Below, one piece after another: positions 44,097 to 56,556 of a stretch of 64,000 bases of DNA. Every line of letters begins with the position of its first letter. Position 1 is the stretch's first letter. This DNA comes from Neckera pumila (lineage: Eukaryota > Streptophyta > Bryopsida > Hypnales > Neckeraceae). Both the position numbers and the translations under genes were made by a program. The notes beneath the pieces were generated by a model, which saw only the letters and a list, made by a program, of their open reading frames with translations, was not told where the DNA came from and did not search any database. The stretch lies in the NCBI GenBank assembly GCA_963969595.1, contig OZ018412.1, positions 16,804,501 to 16,868,500 on the forward strand, written 5' to 3'.

Positions 44097-47000
44097 ACCG
44101 CACCCTAAAAGAAGCCCCAAAATGGTGTAAGCACCTACTAGAAATTGTCAATGAGTGACATATGGCGGCTTTTGATTAGTGTTATTACAGTTGAATACAA
44201 AGGCTTCAAATGCTCACATAACAGGAGGATTTAAATCTATGACAGCTCTTAATGTAAACTGCATTTTGAATGGCTTGTTGCATTAAGAGTGGCTTGTTGC
44301 TTGTATATTTTTTTGAATATTAATGGCACAATTTTAGATCCATGTCTTTCACTGCTAACGCCTTGGGAGGGGGAGCTTCCGCTCATTTTGAAGGCTAGTA
44401 CCTATGAGCTATTTTAATCGATCTACTTTGAAAACTTTATGTCCCTACTGTGGTCTCATATTTGCAAGAATTAGAAAATTGATTATGCACTTCTTCTTTT
44501 TCTACGCATCTCTTTGTTATTTTGTTTTTATTATTGACTCTTTAGCCTTCAAATGATCCACAGCCCAATTTGTGACGGTTTTAGGTGTACCCACCTTATT
44601 GGTAGTTTACAATCAATATTCCCCCTTAGTTTTGCAAGATGTTAAACCCATCCCACGGAGTAGGACCAAGAGGGTGAATTTAGTGTTCTCGGGGGTAAAA
44701 GTATTAAAAAAGTCCCCTACTTTTTGCTGTCTCTAGGGTATGTTCTAGTTCCCTCCCCCCCCCCCCTCGAAGCTAATTTGGGGCCTCTGATTGCAAATAT
44801 GAATTCAGAAATTCCAAATTTAATATGTGCAACAAATAAAAAATTCCTGCATTTTCCCTCAAGGTAAAACCACCCTGCTGGTCCCTCTTCATGGGACGCG
44901 TTTAACGTCCCCCCTTAGTTTCCCAATAGATGCAATTGATAGAAAATTCTTCCGAGAGTATCAATCACCATTGTATGTCTGCCCATTTGGATACACAAAC
45001 AAGTTCTCATCCCTATTTTGCATATTCCATCCATCCATATCTCGATGAGATCAACCCTTCTACACACAGACTGTCCAAGAAAAGGAAACCAAGAAACGTC
45101 GGTCGAGGGAACTTGTTGGTAGGCCCACGGGGAATTTATTCACTCCTGGAGGCTCTCCAATCCGGTACATATATAGCTGGTGGGTGTTGGTGAGACACAT
45201 ATGATCAGGGTGTGCCGGCACTTGGCCGGACTTGGTTGCTGAATGTCGCCTTTCAAGTCTCAACCACCCCAGAATGATCAAGAGTGGAGGAGAATGATGC
45301 TAGCTCACGGTCTGTCAAGATTCTCTTAATTCCTGGAGACCGCGTCTAGGAGATTAGAGAAAATGGTCCAATTTTGGGTACATCAACTTTGAACAGCACT
45401 TCGGAAATTCATAGTTTATCCATTCGGTGTCCCAAACATTGCAAGTTCAGAGAAAATCTCAAATCCCTCTTTGGACTCTCAGCTAGCAAGACCTAAAAGA
45501 AACTTAGACAACTTCGTCATACGATTGGAACCATGATCAAATTGTACTTCTTTAGGCAATTTTAAGTTTGGTTGCTTTACTTCAAGAGCCTAAACTCCTA
45601 ACGTTCAATGTGAATCCTCTAATGAATCCCCCAAAGTACACTCTTCAACATTCTTGATGCAAGAGTACAAATTGACATTATGCCCAGTAACCTTTAATTT
45701 GCAAGCCCGTCCCGGAAAGTTACAAACCGGCCATTACCTCTCACGACATCCATCCTTCACCAAATGATTTCCTCATGGAGTGGCTATTGAATGACCCTCA
45801 ACCTCACTGTGATGCTAGCTAGCTGTGAATCCATCCATAAGCTAGAATAGTGCGCAACCAACGTACAGTACCTGATAAAAATCATCTCTTCATATGTGTG
45901 ATCGATAAGTCACCAACGCCACTGTGATCGAGTGACAAGAGTTTGTTGGTGGGGCGGATCGACAGCCGCACGCACGATTCTGAGAAGCTCGGCAGGAATC
46001 TTCTTCGAATTCGGCCATGTCTATCTGTTGCCCATGTGCAGACTGCAGACCGAGCCTGGCTGCACTCATTGGCATGGGGCCGCCTCGTCTTTCTGTCGGT
46101 CTGTCTGTGCAACTGATCTCAGAGTGCACAAACAAATAGTGCTACGGGACTAGATAGCACCGCCTCCGATCGAACCGTCGCTCGGATGTAAGGTTCATTT
46201 CGAGTGTGATTTAATAGAGAGTGCTGGAATGGATGCAGCGGCTCTGAAATGGAATTGACAACTACAACTTGGCCGACTTCGGTCTGGAGTGCTGCCTCAA
46301 ATTCAGAAATTAAACGCCATTCGTTCGTTTTCTATCCGTAGCCTGATTCAATCTCCGAACGCAATATTAACAACCTGTCACTGTTAATTCATCCAGCTCA
46401 CTTCCTAATTTGATTTTGACTTACTGGATTCACGACAAATGGACGTGTAATATAGTGTAGCATGTCGAAGGCACTTGTTGAAGCTGGACCAACGGGTCAA
46501 CTAGTTTGTAATGGAACATAGTGGCACATAAGCTTATAACTTAGGCTACAACTGGAATTCAGACAACATACAACCTCGTGTGTCCGCGTCTCCATGCAAC
46601 ATCTGCAAGCTCCAAGACAAACAGGTGGTGTCTAGGATACAAGGGACTGATTCATGCATACAATATTTCCAAGACAATGTTCGGCTTCACAGCTTAAAAG
46701 ATGAACCTTCAGAGGATAAGTGTACTCGCCTTACACATTCCATACTGGTACTAGATTTCAGTGGCACTGTAACAATTGGAAAAGCCATCACAGCGCTGAA
46801 ACAAGACAATCCAGTTCCAATTCCGTAAATCCCTTCTAAATTCTCGAGATGTTCTCATGCACCATGAAACGATGAGATTTGAGAGCAAGTCTAGACTATC
46901 ACCTCAATAGCTGTAAGTACGATAAGCCTCAGATTACATAAAATCTGTGACAAATGTCTTGCCAACAGGCATACTGTTTGCACTATGCACCCAACACGCT

Positions 47001-47538
47001 TGCCACACAATATATATCTATCCAATATAATGAAACATAACACTCAGTAGTCCATAAACTGGGACAATCGATGACTTCGGAAGGATGCAAAGCCAATCAC
47101 AAGATCGCCAAAACATGCTCCACAAAATATGAAAGGCACGAGTGACAAAATTATATTAAAAACCCGTATGTTTCCTCACATAGAACTTGGCTAAGCCAAG
47201 ATATATCAGTATCCAGGAATGGAAAATGTCATCTCTAATAGGGATGAGAGCAAGAGGTTTATCTACAAACACACCTCCCATCATGTCCTCCATACATGAA
47301 ACTTTGTTGCCAAAGAATGTACAAAGTTGCCACAGTCGTGCAAAATTAATATAAACAAAATAACTAAGAGCCAAATTCAGAACTCGCAAGGCTCCCAAAA
47401 TTCGCTCTCAACATTCTTCTGTTGAGCACTAGTTGATGTTGTGGTGCACTCCACCTCCAAAGTGAAGCCAAAATTGGGAATTCTAAATCCCAGATATGGG
47501 ACTTAAAAAATCCTTCCCAAGTTGGAAACTCTCGTACG
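44097..47538. other. spacer and 3' flank of the USP kinase
   Basis: 44097-44610 includes an AGGT-MITE-like end. About 44770-44900 shares a block (GGGGCCTCTGATTGCAAAT) with 59400-59500. From about 45000 on the DNA is less AT-rich and mostly unique. The right part should contain the 3' UTR and polyadenylation site of the minus-strand kinase gene. No further gene is supported. Confidence 0.45.
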
Positions 47539-50500
47539 CTAAGCTATGACGTGATGCGAACCAACCTTGTCCAAGTATGCAGCCCTCAAAGCTTCGTAGC
47601 TCAGGCTTTTCCCATCTTCGCCAATGTAGGAAGATACCATCAATGTAGGCAGCTTCCTAATTGAGTCGTTCTTGATAAGAATTTGCTGCGTCCTCGCACT
47701 TGGCAACATGGGACTAAATGGCAAGTTCCCGTTGTTTCCGATGGGGGAAGCGTAGATTGAACTGTCGTCACTTTGAGGGCTGAAAACATTCGGAGACGTC
47801 GCCTTCTCTTGAGCACTAGATCCAGCATTGAAATGATAATTCATGTGATTACTATTCAGTCTTTCAGCAAAGTAAACCGAAGCCGGAGAGCTATATTCAC
47901 GAAACATCATCTCTCCTTCAAGCATCTTCAAGACCTAGACAACGACATCAGAATTGAGTGTAAGTAGAGAATCTTGGATTTCTGAAAACGGGGCAACAGA
48001 GTTGACGCAATTAGGGTTACATAGTATACACAGTATGGCACCATGAATTTAAGTATCTGAGTAACGAGGAAGATAAAGCATTCATTTAGATCATCAAACA
48101 AATGTGAACCATAGTATATGCAATCACCAACCTGTGCCATACGAGGTCGAACTGAGGGATCCCTGCAAATACAACATGAGGCAGCATTTAACATGCTGTT
48201 CAATTCTCTGACTGAGAATCGATTTTCTAGGCGTGGATCAATAGGGAGGGTGCCTCTCTCCTCCAGCAAAGGTCGAGCCTGCACAAACAATAGCACGTTA
48301 GGGTGAATATCAATTATGGTTGCTAAGGTAAGAGACCCTATTTGTGCCATTTTGTAGCCACATTGTGTCAATAGAGTACACTTCATAATTCGAAATGTAC
48401 ACTATTGATACTTAGCGGCACAAATAAGAGTCTCTTACCTTGGTGTACAAGCAGAATGTATTCATAAGAACCCTATAAACGTCATGACTAGCCAAGACTA
48501 AACTTGCAATTCAGTGAGAAAGAAAGGAGAGGAACCGCACCATTATTGAATGGCTTCAAGCGATCAGCTAGACTTACCCATTCTGTTAAGCATTGCTCTC
48601 CTTTAGGTCGCTTGATATCAATTGCTTTGCGACCCGTTATAAGCTCCAAAAGAACAACACCAAATGAGTAGACGTCTGCCTTGTCTGTGACCTGCCCATG
48701 CTGGGTATATTCAGGAGCCAAGTACCTAAAATCCAATCCACAACAAGAGAAGAAATCCATGACTTTAAAACAATGCAACGCAGTTTGGAGAAGACAAAAA
48801 AATAAAATAAAAATAAAAATTCAAGCACAGGAAAATATGAAATTCAAGTGACGATCACGTACCCAAAAGTGCCAATAACCCTGGTCTCGACACCACAATG
48901 TCCATCTGGCTGCCATCTTGCAAGTCCAAAGTCTCCAACCTGGATTACTGCAAACACTTCCATAAGCACTCCAAAAACATTTACAAACCAAAGCCTCAAC
49001 ATTTACAAACCAAATTCTCGACATCACACTTGAAAAGCGCAGATGAGCCTACGCATACCATGGGGTCAAAGTCATGAGTGAGCAGGATATTGTTGGGACG
49101 CAAGTCCCTGTGCACTATGCACCCAACCCGACATTCCTCATGCAAATATCTTAGCCCACGCGCAGCTCCAAGCGCAATTTTGTAACGTGAACTCCATTCC
49201 AAGATGGGCTTCTCATGCTCTCCAGTACCAGAATGACCTGCAAAAAAAAAAAAAGTGGTGAGTAACAGCAAATCTAGCGCAAGACTGGACTGCGCGTTGA
49301 AGAAAAAAATCTTCTTTAGACAGATGAGATTCCAGACTTACCATACAGATAGCCTTCTAAAGATTTATTGCAAATGAACTCAGGGAGTAAAAGCAAATCT
49401 AGCATTAGACTGGACTGTGCGTTGAAGAGGAAGTATCTTCAAAAAGACAAAAGACATTCCAGACTTACCATAAAGATGGGCATCTAAAGATCCATTACAA
49501 ATGAACTCATAAACAAGGAGGCGCCTCTTCCCCTCGATACAAAATCCAATGAGCATCACCACATTCCGATGTTGCGCACAGCTTAAGACTTCCACCTCGG
49601 CACAAAACTCCTTATCACCCTGAGTACTAGCCAGCTTATACTGCTTCACTGCAATGGCCTGTCCGTCTGGGAGAATCCCCTGATGAACATACCCATAGCC
49701 ACCCTCTGCTAAAAAGTTTGACCGGGAGAATCCCGCAGTTGCAACCTGCAGCTCCTTGTAGCTGAAACTCTGAGGAGGTTTCCCAAAACAAGGAGCCTTA
49801 TGTTGGCATGAAAAACACAATGGCGGAGGTGCTGGAGCTTCACTCCCGAAGGGCTCCCGCTTGCTAATACTCTCCAACGACGATGGTGAGCCTCTCTGAG
49901 AGTTGACTCGGGAGCTTGTTCTTGAACCATTTCTGGACCTCGGCCTCGATGGTGAAGTCCCTTCTCTAGACTGTACAATATCTATGCTACCTGTTCACAC
50001 CACGAAAATAACGTATAAGTCTCCATTCACCATACAGCAAGGGAGAGTTTTCATTGACCATACAGGCGAATTTTGAGCCTTTCCCTACAACAATCTAGAA
50101 ACTTGCTTTATATAAAATTTGCACTTTCGGTCAGTGTCAAGCTGAAAATTAATTGCAAAAATCTAAATGTCCACAGATGGAAGTGCTTACACACTGACCA
50201 GAAATCAAAGTTCACCTGTATGGTTAATGGAGCCTCTAATTTAAGTGACGAGCATATGAGCCGTATTCATACAAAAACTAGAGACAACAGTAAGTAAACT
50301 CGAAGAGCTTCGAGAGATTCTCCGTACCTGCGGGTGGTTTAGAGTGGTCTGTCAATACTCTCATGTTTTCTTGCTGAAATCTGCGCAACACGTTGCTTGG
50401 CGAGGAATCCGAGCCCAACAAATCAGGCACGAGAATTCCATCGTCTATGTCAGGGTAGAAGGCTCTAAATGAAGCACCCTTTTCAAGGACCCCTCCTGTT

Positions 50501-52808
50501 GCCATCTCCAAAATGACCCCACGCCTCGTAAGGTTGTTTGAAAGAGGATCCAATGCTTTGGACGGTGAACTATCGGAGCTTGATTTCGACGAAGTGCTTG
50601 AATCCTCCAAGGGAGTGAAGGGTGTCATGACTTCCTCCGGGCTACTTAAAAGTGTACTTGACTTCAGATGTGGAAAGCTGTTTCTGGACAACGGCATTGG
50701 CTGATTTGAAGCTTTCGTTATCCCTAAAACGTTTTGGACTGTAGTTGTGGAATGTGTCCGAGACAGCAGAGTTGAAGGCTCAGATGACTGAGAGTTTTGC
50801 TTCAGATTCATTTGCAGTAACTTGGGCTCTGAGGGCTTCACAATCACGATGTTACAGTGCAGGAGGTTCATGCAAACCTTCGCTTCTTTCTTCAAATGCC
50901 TGCATGGTTCAGTATGAGTACATTTTAGATCTTACTCTCAATTGCTTCTATTTCCAAACTCCTACATTAAGTGCCACCTCCCTCTCTGTAATTGCACATT
51001 CACTCTCAATATCCTTATGTCGAGTAAACACCTCCTTGAACAAGTTCTACATGTCCAGTTATGAACATGGATAAGTGCTAATAACGCTATTTGTTCCCCC
51101 GAAACAGTGTCATTAGAGAGGATTGGGTGTAAGATAGTGAGAAAAGCCGAAGGTGTACAAAGATATGAACAAAAGGGCTGAGGAATGCAAATCTGGTGAA
51201 CTCTAGGTCATCAACTACATTTTTAGGTAGCGTCGTAAGAGAACCACTTACCTGTCAAAAACAACGCAAGTGGCACCTAGTTTCTTCGCCTCTGTAGCCA
51301 CAGTCTCTTGACCACCAACTTCTTGAACCTTCACGTTGAAGGTAATCTGCAGATACAACATCGGTTCACTGTTTAACAGCTCCATCCACTCTCTCAAAGT
51401 AAACGCGATTCATGAAGACCAGCCTAAACACAATAGAAAGAAGCAACACGATAGGACATACCTTCTTCTGATCGCACAGTGACTTAAACTGCTGGATCAT
51501 GGAAACACAACCATCATAAATTTCCTCGTCCACCTCTTTCGTTGCTCTCGAGTGATCAATCACACTGCGCAGAATCCGAGTGGATGCACAATCCTTTCCC
51601 AGCATCTGTAGTGACATGGGAAACCCCCAAATTCTTCGCACATGACCTGCAGCAGTACCACCAGTCTGTGAGTCATAGACACGCATTATCAACAGCTGCC
51701 CTGAGAAGGCGTTGTCGATAGAAAAGAGCGGGACTCTAGGGATCCGAAGTGTATGAATACCGTGTTTGCACGGCCTCTTGCCAAACCTGCGTACAACTAG
51801 TACAAATGCTGCTCAAGGACACCAACACCTAAAATAATTACCTCTGGTACATTCTCCCCATAGGACAAGTACTGAGTGTCCTCTCAACTGCACTCTCGCG
51901 ATTATCAAAAGTGCTGATAAGAACATGCCTTGGAGAGAATAGAAGACCTAAAGTGTCCCGTGATGAGCTCCACAAGACCACAACAAAAGCAAAGACATTC
52001 CTATTCAAAACCTCAAAAAATGGAGAGTATCAAGCACAGTACAGCTCTTCCTTCCATGGCCAACGCTAGGTACCTTTATGTACGACCTGTCCCAAAAAAT
52101 TCTACATTACGACCACCGCAAGCAAAAGAAAGACGCTCTGCTAGATCTAAACCTCCCAGAATTGGATGTCGGCATTGGCATCAAACCACGGCGAATTACT
52201 GTCGCAAAAGAAGTTCAATTGTGTGCACACTACATTCCGGGATTCCATTGAGCTGCACTCTACAGTGTTGACAAGAGCATGGACAGAATAGCAGACCTAA
52301 AGTGTCCCTTGATGAGCTCCGTAAAACCACAACAAAAAAGCAAAGACATAATCATTCAGAACCTCAAAAACGGAGAGTTTCAAGCACAAGAAAGCTCTTC
52401 CTTCCATATCCAACACTACCTTGATATAGGACTTATCCCAAACATATTTACATTTCCGCAAAGAACGACAGGTCTAAAACTAAACTAACTAGACCCATCG
52501 ACATTGGATGTGCACACTGGCATCAGTCCTGGCGACTTTATGAATGTCAAGTGCAAAAATGAAGCCCAATTGTGCCCGGGATTCCATAGAGATAGTACAG
52601 CACACATACCGTAGCTACCCGGTGAGTACAAAGCCACGAGGGTGATAGATTCCCCGGGAGGAACCAACACATTGTTAAGAACCCATTCAAGCGCATACTT
52701 GGTGATCTGCCGTGAACCGTCCAGCACCACCAACACCTTCTCATACGCCAATGCTTCGTAGGGTTGAGCAGAAGACCAGACGCGGTTCACACCCACTGCA
52801 GTCATCAT
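47539..52808 (-). CDS. USP-domain protein kinase, SELMODRAFT_444075 type (10 exons)
   Basis: Exons in transcript order: 52808-52610, 51646-51462, 51346-51252, 50899-50328, 49990-49469, 49237-49059, 48939-48863, 48725-48578, 48278-48132, 47934-47539. All introns are GT..AG, phases agree, and the total of 2520 nt gives 839 residues plus stop. Residues about 24-180 form a universal-stress-protein-like domain ([34 protein letters not shown]). A Ser-rich linker runs to about 420. The kinase domain (about 437-705) has AEGGYGYV (445-452), VK at 465-466, HRDLRPNN (567-574), DFG (587-589), LAPE (612-615) and KADVYSFG (625-632). The catalytic loop has Arg in place of the usual Lys; relatives are annotated as inactive kinases, but HRD, DFG and the VK lysine are present, so activity is open. 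No signal peptide or membrane span: a cytoplasmic receptor-like kinase. Its pathway is unknown. The last exon adds a Ser-rich tail. Confidence 0.93.
48322..48441. repeat. intronic inverted-repeat hairpin
   Basis: Inside the intron between exons 8 and 9. The left arm (AAGGTAAGAGACCC and TATTTGTGCC) pairs with the right arm (GGCACAAATA and GAGTCTCTTACCTT); an inner pair (TCAATAGAGTACACTTC / GAAATGTACACTATTGA) closes around ATAATTC. The left arm has an extra segment of about 17 bases that would bulge. Either a tiny MITE or a hairpin RNA source. Confidence 0.7.
49267..49509 (-). repeat. tandem duplication spanning the end of exon 5
   Basis: Copy 1 (about 49267-49381) and copy 2 (about 49392-49509) are diverged copies of the exon 5 tail, its donor site and the first part of the intron. 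Copy 2 holds the real exon end ([14 protein letters not shown]). Copy 1 encodes the look-alike [14 protein letters not shown] followed by its own GTAAGT, but no frame joins it in phase: adding it after exon 5 from the nearest AG gives an early stop. Confidence 0.75.
51911..52605. repeat. two tandem copies of about 350 bp filling intron 1
   Basis: Copy 1 (about 51911-52264) and copy 2 (about 52265-52605) share GACCTAAAGTGTCCC, TGATGAGCTCC, ACCACAACAAAA, GCTCTTCCTTCCAT and GGGATTCCAT in the same order. Copy 2 ends within a few bases of the exon 1 donor site. Together they make up most of this 963-nt intron. Short plus-strand open frames here are by-products. Confidence 0.8.
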
Positions 52809-52828
52809 ACTCCAAAGCCTGGTCTCAT
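52805..52828 (-). promoter_or_regulatory. possible 7-codon uORF overlapping the USP-kinase start
   Basis: ATG AGA CCA GGC TTT GGA GTA TGA: the stop codon overlaps the main start codon as ATGA. It matters only if the transcript starts upstream of 52828, which the sequence cannot prove. Confidence 0.4.
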
Positions 52829-53990
52829 GTACTACACTTCCTCCCCTGCATCTTCGACAGCTGGTCTCTTCACCCGAGACTCAAGACACTGACCTCATTG
52901 AAATAGTCTCGCATTCGTATCGATCTAGTACAGGATGTGGCGTTCACTCATAAAACATTCAGCAAGGGCTCAGAACTTTCTGTCTCTCTCACTGCAAAAG
53001 GGGTCGTCTCAGAGGATCGGTCTCGTCAGTTGGAATTGGTCAGAAGGAGATGAATTGCACCAAAGAATCGATCAACACCTGCTCATAAAAATCCTTAAGC
53101 CAAAGCTACCATAAACTGCTGCGTTTTTTACATGGGTGACACTTGAAAGAGATTCGATCCGGCCTCTGGCCACCTTCATGTCGAAACACATGAGACTCGG
53201 TCGCTTAATCTTTGATACAAAACAAAGAGTTTGGAAATGAACAGAATCCCAACACAAAAAAGATCCTGACTGTTGAGGGTCGCTCCTTTGACACAACCGG
53301 CAGGAGCACTCACTCCATTAGCAATACACAGATCCAGAACCCCCACAAAATTTTGCACAATATTTCTCTTCCAAGAGAAATTAAGTCCACCCCTGACCGA
53401 CACTTCGCAAATGCTCTACTGTAGCTTCCGAGCCCCAGTTTCTAAACCCAAATTGGCTTCAAGTGAAATTTTCTTCTTTAATGGGACAGCAGCTGAAGCA
53501 TGATCGTGCGCTTTGGCAGAGCAATTCTTCAATCAAACCCATGCCAACGGCAGGGCGTTCATTGGAGAGAGAGTGAGAGAGAGAGAGAAAGAATGAGTGA
53601 GCTGCAGTTCCTGCGATGTCAAAGGAGATAATTTCTTTGCCAACTGGTGGAACTGAACAGTGAGATGATGTGTGTGACTTGGGCAATGCTTCAGTTGCAG
53701 AGAGGTGGCGAACTGGCGATGGAAACTCTGTAATTTTTTCCTGACAATGGTGGCAGTTCTGGTGGAGAGGAAGACAAGGTCGGCACTTGGGGCGGCCCGA
53801 ACGGGCTGCCACACCCACGGATGGCAGGCGCAGGCACTGTGTGTTTTAGGGCCTGTTCTCACGAGGACCCAATTCCGGGCGAATTCTTGTAGTTTACTCT
53901 TAGAATACGAAGTATGTATTCAAATGTGAGACATTTGAATGTGAGACATTTGAATGCAAGACATGTACCGTTGAATTGGAAATTTAGAGC
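52829..53990 (-). promoter_or_regulatory. leader and promoter side of the USP-kinase gene
   Basis: On the minus strand this stretch is CT-rich around 53565-53595 (CTCTCTCTC), as plant core promoters and leaders often are. A GATGCAG just upstream of the start could be an acceptor for a leader intron. Open frames here lack family features; I treat the region as leader and promoter rather than coding. Confidence 0.4.
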
Positions 53991-53995
53991 AACTA

Positions 53996-54214
53996 CTCCT
54001 TCCATCCTAAATGATTTTATGGTTTTCCTTAAGTTTTTTGTCTCAAAATTAGATCTTCCAATTGTTACAAAATGATCATTTTTGTTCTTGAGGATTCAAT
54101 GAATGGATAACAACTTCTTTCAAATACTTACAAACAGGTTGAAATAATGTTTTTTCTAGCCTTAATCCAAAATATTTTTGTTCAATTGGAAGATCATTTT
54201 GGGATGGAAGGAAT
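53996..54214. mobile_element. Stowaway-like MITE (219 bp), TA flanks
   Basis: Left TA-CTCCTTCCATCCTAAATGAT, right ATCATTTTGGGATGGAAGGAAT-TA. CTCCxTCC-type ends with a TA duplication are the hallmark of Stowaway MITEs (Tc1/mariner). Non-coding. Confidence 0.82.
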
Positions 54215-54216
54215 TA

Positions 54217-54711
54217 CATTTGGAGGTCATTTTAATATGTAAACCTTGTCAAGTTCAAATACAACATCATACATGTAGAATATGTGGCCACTTCACAACT
54301 TCTCATATATGTAGTAGGTGCAATAATGATCAAAATTGGAAGTGTCATTTGCCATTAGATTTTGCTTAGTATATATACCAACATTGGGCAGTGTTATATA
54401 CACTAATTTGTATACCTTGTACATCAAATACACAAAAGAACCCCGATGCTACAACACAAATTGGGCTTCTCAAACCTTTAAGGGTTAAGAAACCAAGACT
54501 TGTATTTTCTTGCAAAGGATGAATTTTCATGTGCCTAGAATTGGTCAAACCTTGCATAGAATTTTTTTTAATTCATAAGCATGCATGGAAGTGTACAATA
54601 TTTGAAAGATGAAAATTAGAATTGTTGTCCAACAAAATTTCCAAGAAAAGCTTGTAAAAAGCATTAGAAGCAAGTTTTTGACTTTTGGAACATTATTTTT
54701 AATATTGTACT
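54217..54711. other. spacer, no gene
   Basis: AAACCTTTAAGGGTTAAG at about 54472 resembles a decayed right end of a TTAA-type element. Nothing coding. Confidence 0.4.
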
Positions 54712-55637
54712 TTAACCCCTAAAGGACCAAGGCCTTTTTTCTGCTAAAAAACTCTCAAAATTGCCATTTCTAGAGCAAAGAGTAAAAAAAATTGAAAAAT
54801 GTTTTTTTTTTCACATCTAACCATAGGATCTTATAACTAACTAGTATGAGAATGTGTGGAAAAAATTTCAGAATTTTTGACTACACATATTGCAAGATAT
54901 ATGCGTTTGAAGTGAAGAAGACAAGTTTTTCAACACATTGCGGGACTAGATTTTTTGACTTTGAACATTTTTAACTTAATTTTTTTGCACTATAGAGTTT
55001 TGAGCTTTAAATCTTTCTAGTGGAGAATTGGGTTGAGAGTCTAGGGAAAAAAAAGAAATTCAAAAGAACTTAATTTTCATTCTTAAAAAAATTATTAAGT
55101 AGAAGTAGGTACAAGATAGAAGGAAAATCTAAAATATTAATATCTTTTAGATGGAATCAAAATGCACTAATTCCAATGGTGAGATTGTTCTAGCACAAAA
55201 ACTAAACTATGTGGAACTTTTTTTTTGAAAAACTGCAAAAATTGCATTCCAAAATGAATACAACAAGTTATTTTTTTCAAGAAGATGCTCTAATTGCCCA
55301 AAAAACAAGATTGTCCATAACTTTCTCATAAAAATCCAAATGAAATGAATCAAAGCTTCCCAAATAGACAAAAATATAATCTATAAGGAAAAAAATTAAA
55401 TGAAATTAAATTTTTTGCAAAATTTTTTTGCTACACCTTTTCCTTGTTTTGAGCTTATTTGGGCATAACTTTTGTTCCTGGGCACCAATTGAAAAAAAAA
55501 TTATATTCCCACAAAGCTTATAAGTTTTTCTATCTCCAAAAATAATTTCAAAAGATCATAACAAAAATTCAGCCCGTAGGTACCTGCCCAAAAGCCCATT
55601 TGTCCCCCGAACGGACAATAGTCCTTTAGGGGGTAAC
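54712..55637. mobile_element. TTAA-type element, group C (about 925 bp), inverted orientation
   Basis: Left TTAA-CCCCTAAAGGACCAAGG, right GGTCCTTTAGGGGGTAA (right flank altered by one base). The body matches 43175-44096 and faces the next copy 0.9 kb away. Confidence 0.88.
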
Positions 55638-56556
55638 TTTTTAGTTGCTTCTAATTTGACAACAAGATAAAATTGTTCCTAAATTCTAGCTTTTAACCAT
55701 TGACCTAACTTGATTAGATTTCCCAAGTGAATGCATCAATCAACTCAACAAAGACAATTTCAACTCTAGAAAAATCAAAAATTCTTTTTTGATTTTGACA
55801 AAGCACAATTGTTTGCTTTGAGGTATGTGCATCTATAATTGTCATTGCCCAAAATTAAACCCTTACATTTGAACCAAGAAGCAAAATTGAAATGTAGATA
55901 TTGATGACACAACATTTATACAATCAAAACATGTAAGCCAAGGAGACAATTTTTGGTACATCTATAAACATAACTTTGAAACTTCATAATTTAGTCATAA
56001 TATGTGTAAATAATGTATATAGAAGTGCATTGAAATCCTCTTTTATTTGCTAATAACATTCATCAAAAGTAATATATATATATATATATATTTAATAAAA
56101 GCAAGTCGGCAATTAATGTATACTCAATAATTATTATATTTGATGACTATGGGTGCAATTAACTTAAGTCCCAAGTCTCAAGCCCACACAAAAGTTCACA
56201 TTACATGTATGAAAAAGCGAACATGTTGGCGGGAAAGAAAGCAAAGGATCTTCATTTCGAAGATAGATAGATATCGAAGGTAGATATCGACTACAAATAA
56301 ATTCCCTTCTTGAAATGTTGGAAAAAATAAAGGGTGAATTTAGTAAAACTAGACTCTTCAAGAGGACTTGATAACACATGAGTCTTCTACGAGTTAGTCC
56401 ATAATTGCTCAAATAACTAAGTATAGTATGATAAGTTTTTTAAAATCATAATGAATAAAGGTAACTTCTCTTAAAACTTGGTATTCTTGATTTATATACA
56501 ACATTCATTCTTCTTTCTTAGGGGCACTTTAAACTACTACTACCATAAGTGATGTT
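55638..56556. other. AT-rich spacer with a TA microsatellite
   Basis: A (TA)n run at 56071-56091. No gene seen. This spacer separates two group C elements in opposite orientations. Confidence 0.5.

Noticed and set aside
43141..44600. One AGGT-ended element from 43144 to about 44600 interrupted by the group C copy
   Set aside because: The ends match, but the sequence between 44097 and 44570 does not resemble the interior of the other AGGT MITEs, so I only note the two ends.
47156..47398. Additional minus-strand exon downstream of the USP kinase
   Set aside because: The kinase frame ends at 47539 with a family-like tail; this 80-residue frame has no acceptor context or similarity I can recognise and probably lies in or beyond the 3' UTR.
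51930..52488. Two plus-strand open frames within intron 1 of the USP kinase
   Set aside because: They are the same frame in two copies of an intronic tandem duplication and resemble no protein.
53459..53929. Open frames of about 75-120 residues upstream of the USP kinase
   Set aside because: Overlapping frames on both strands in a CT-rich leader; no family signature and no splice connection to exon 1 that I can support.
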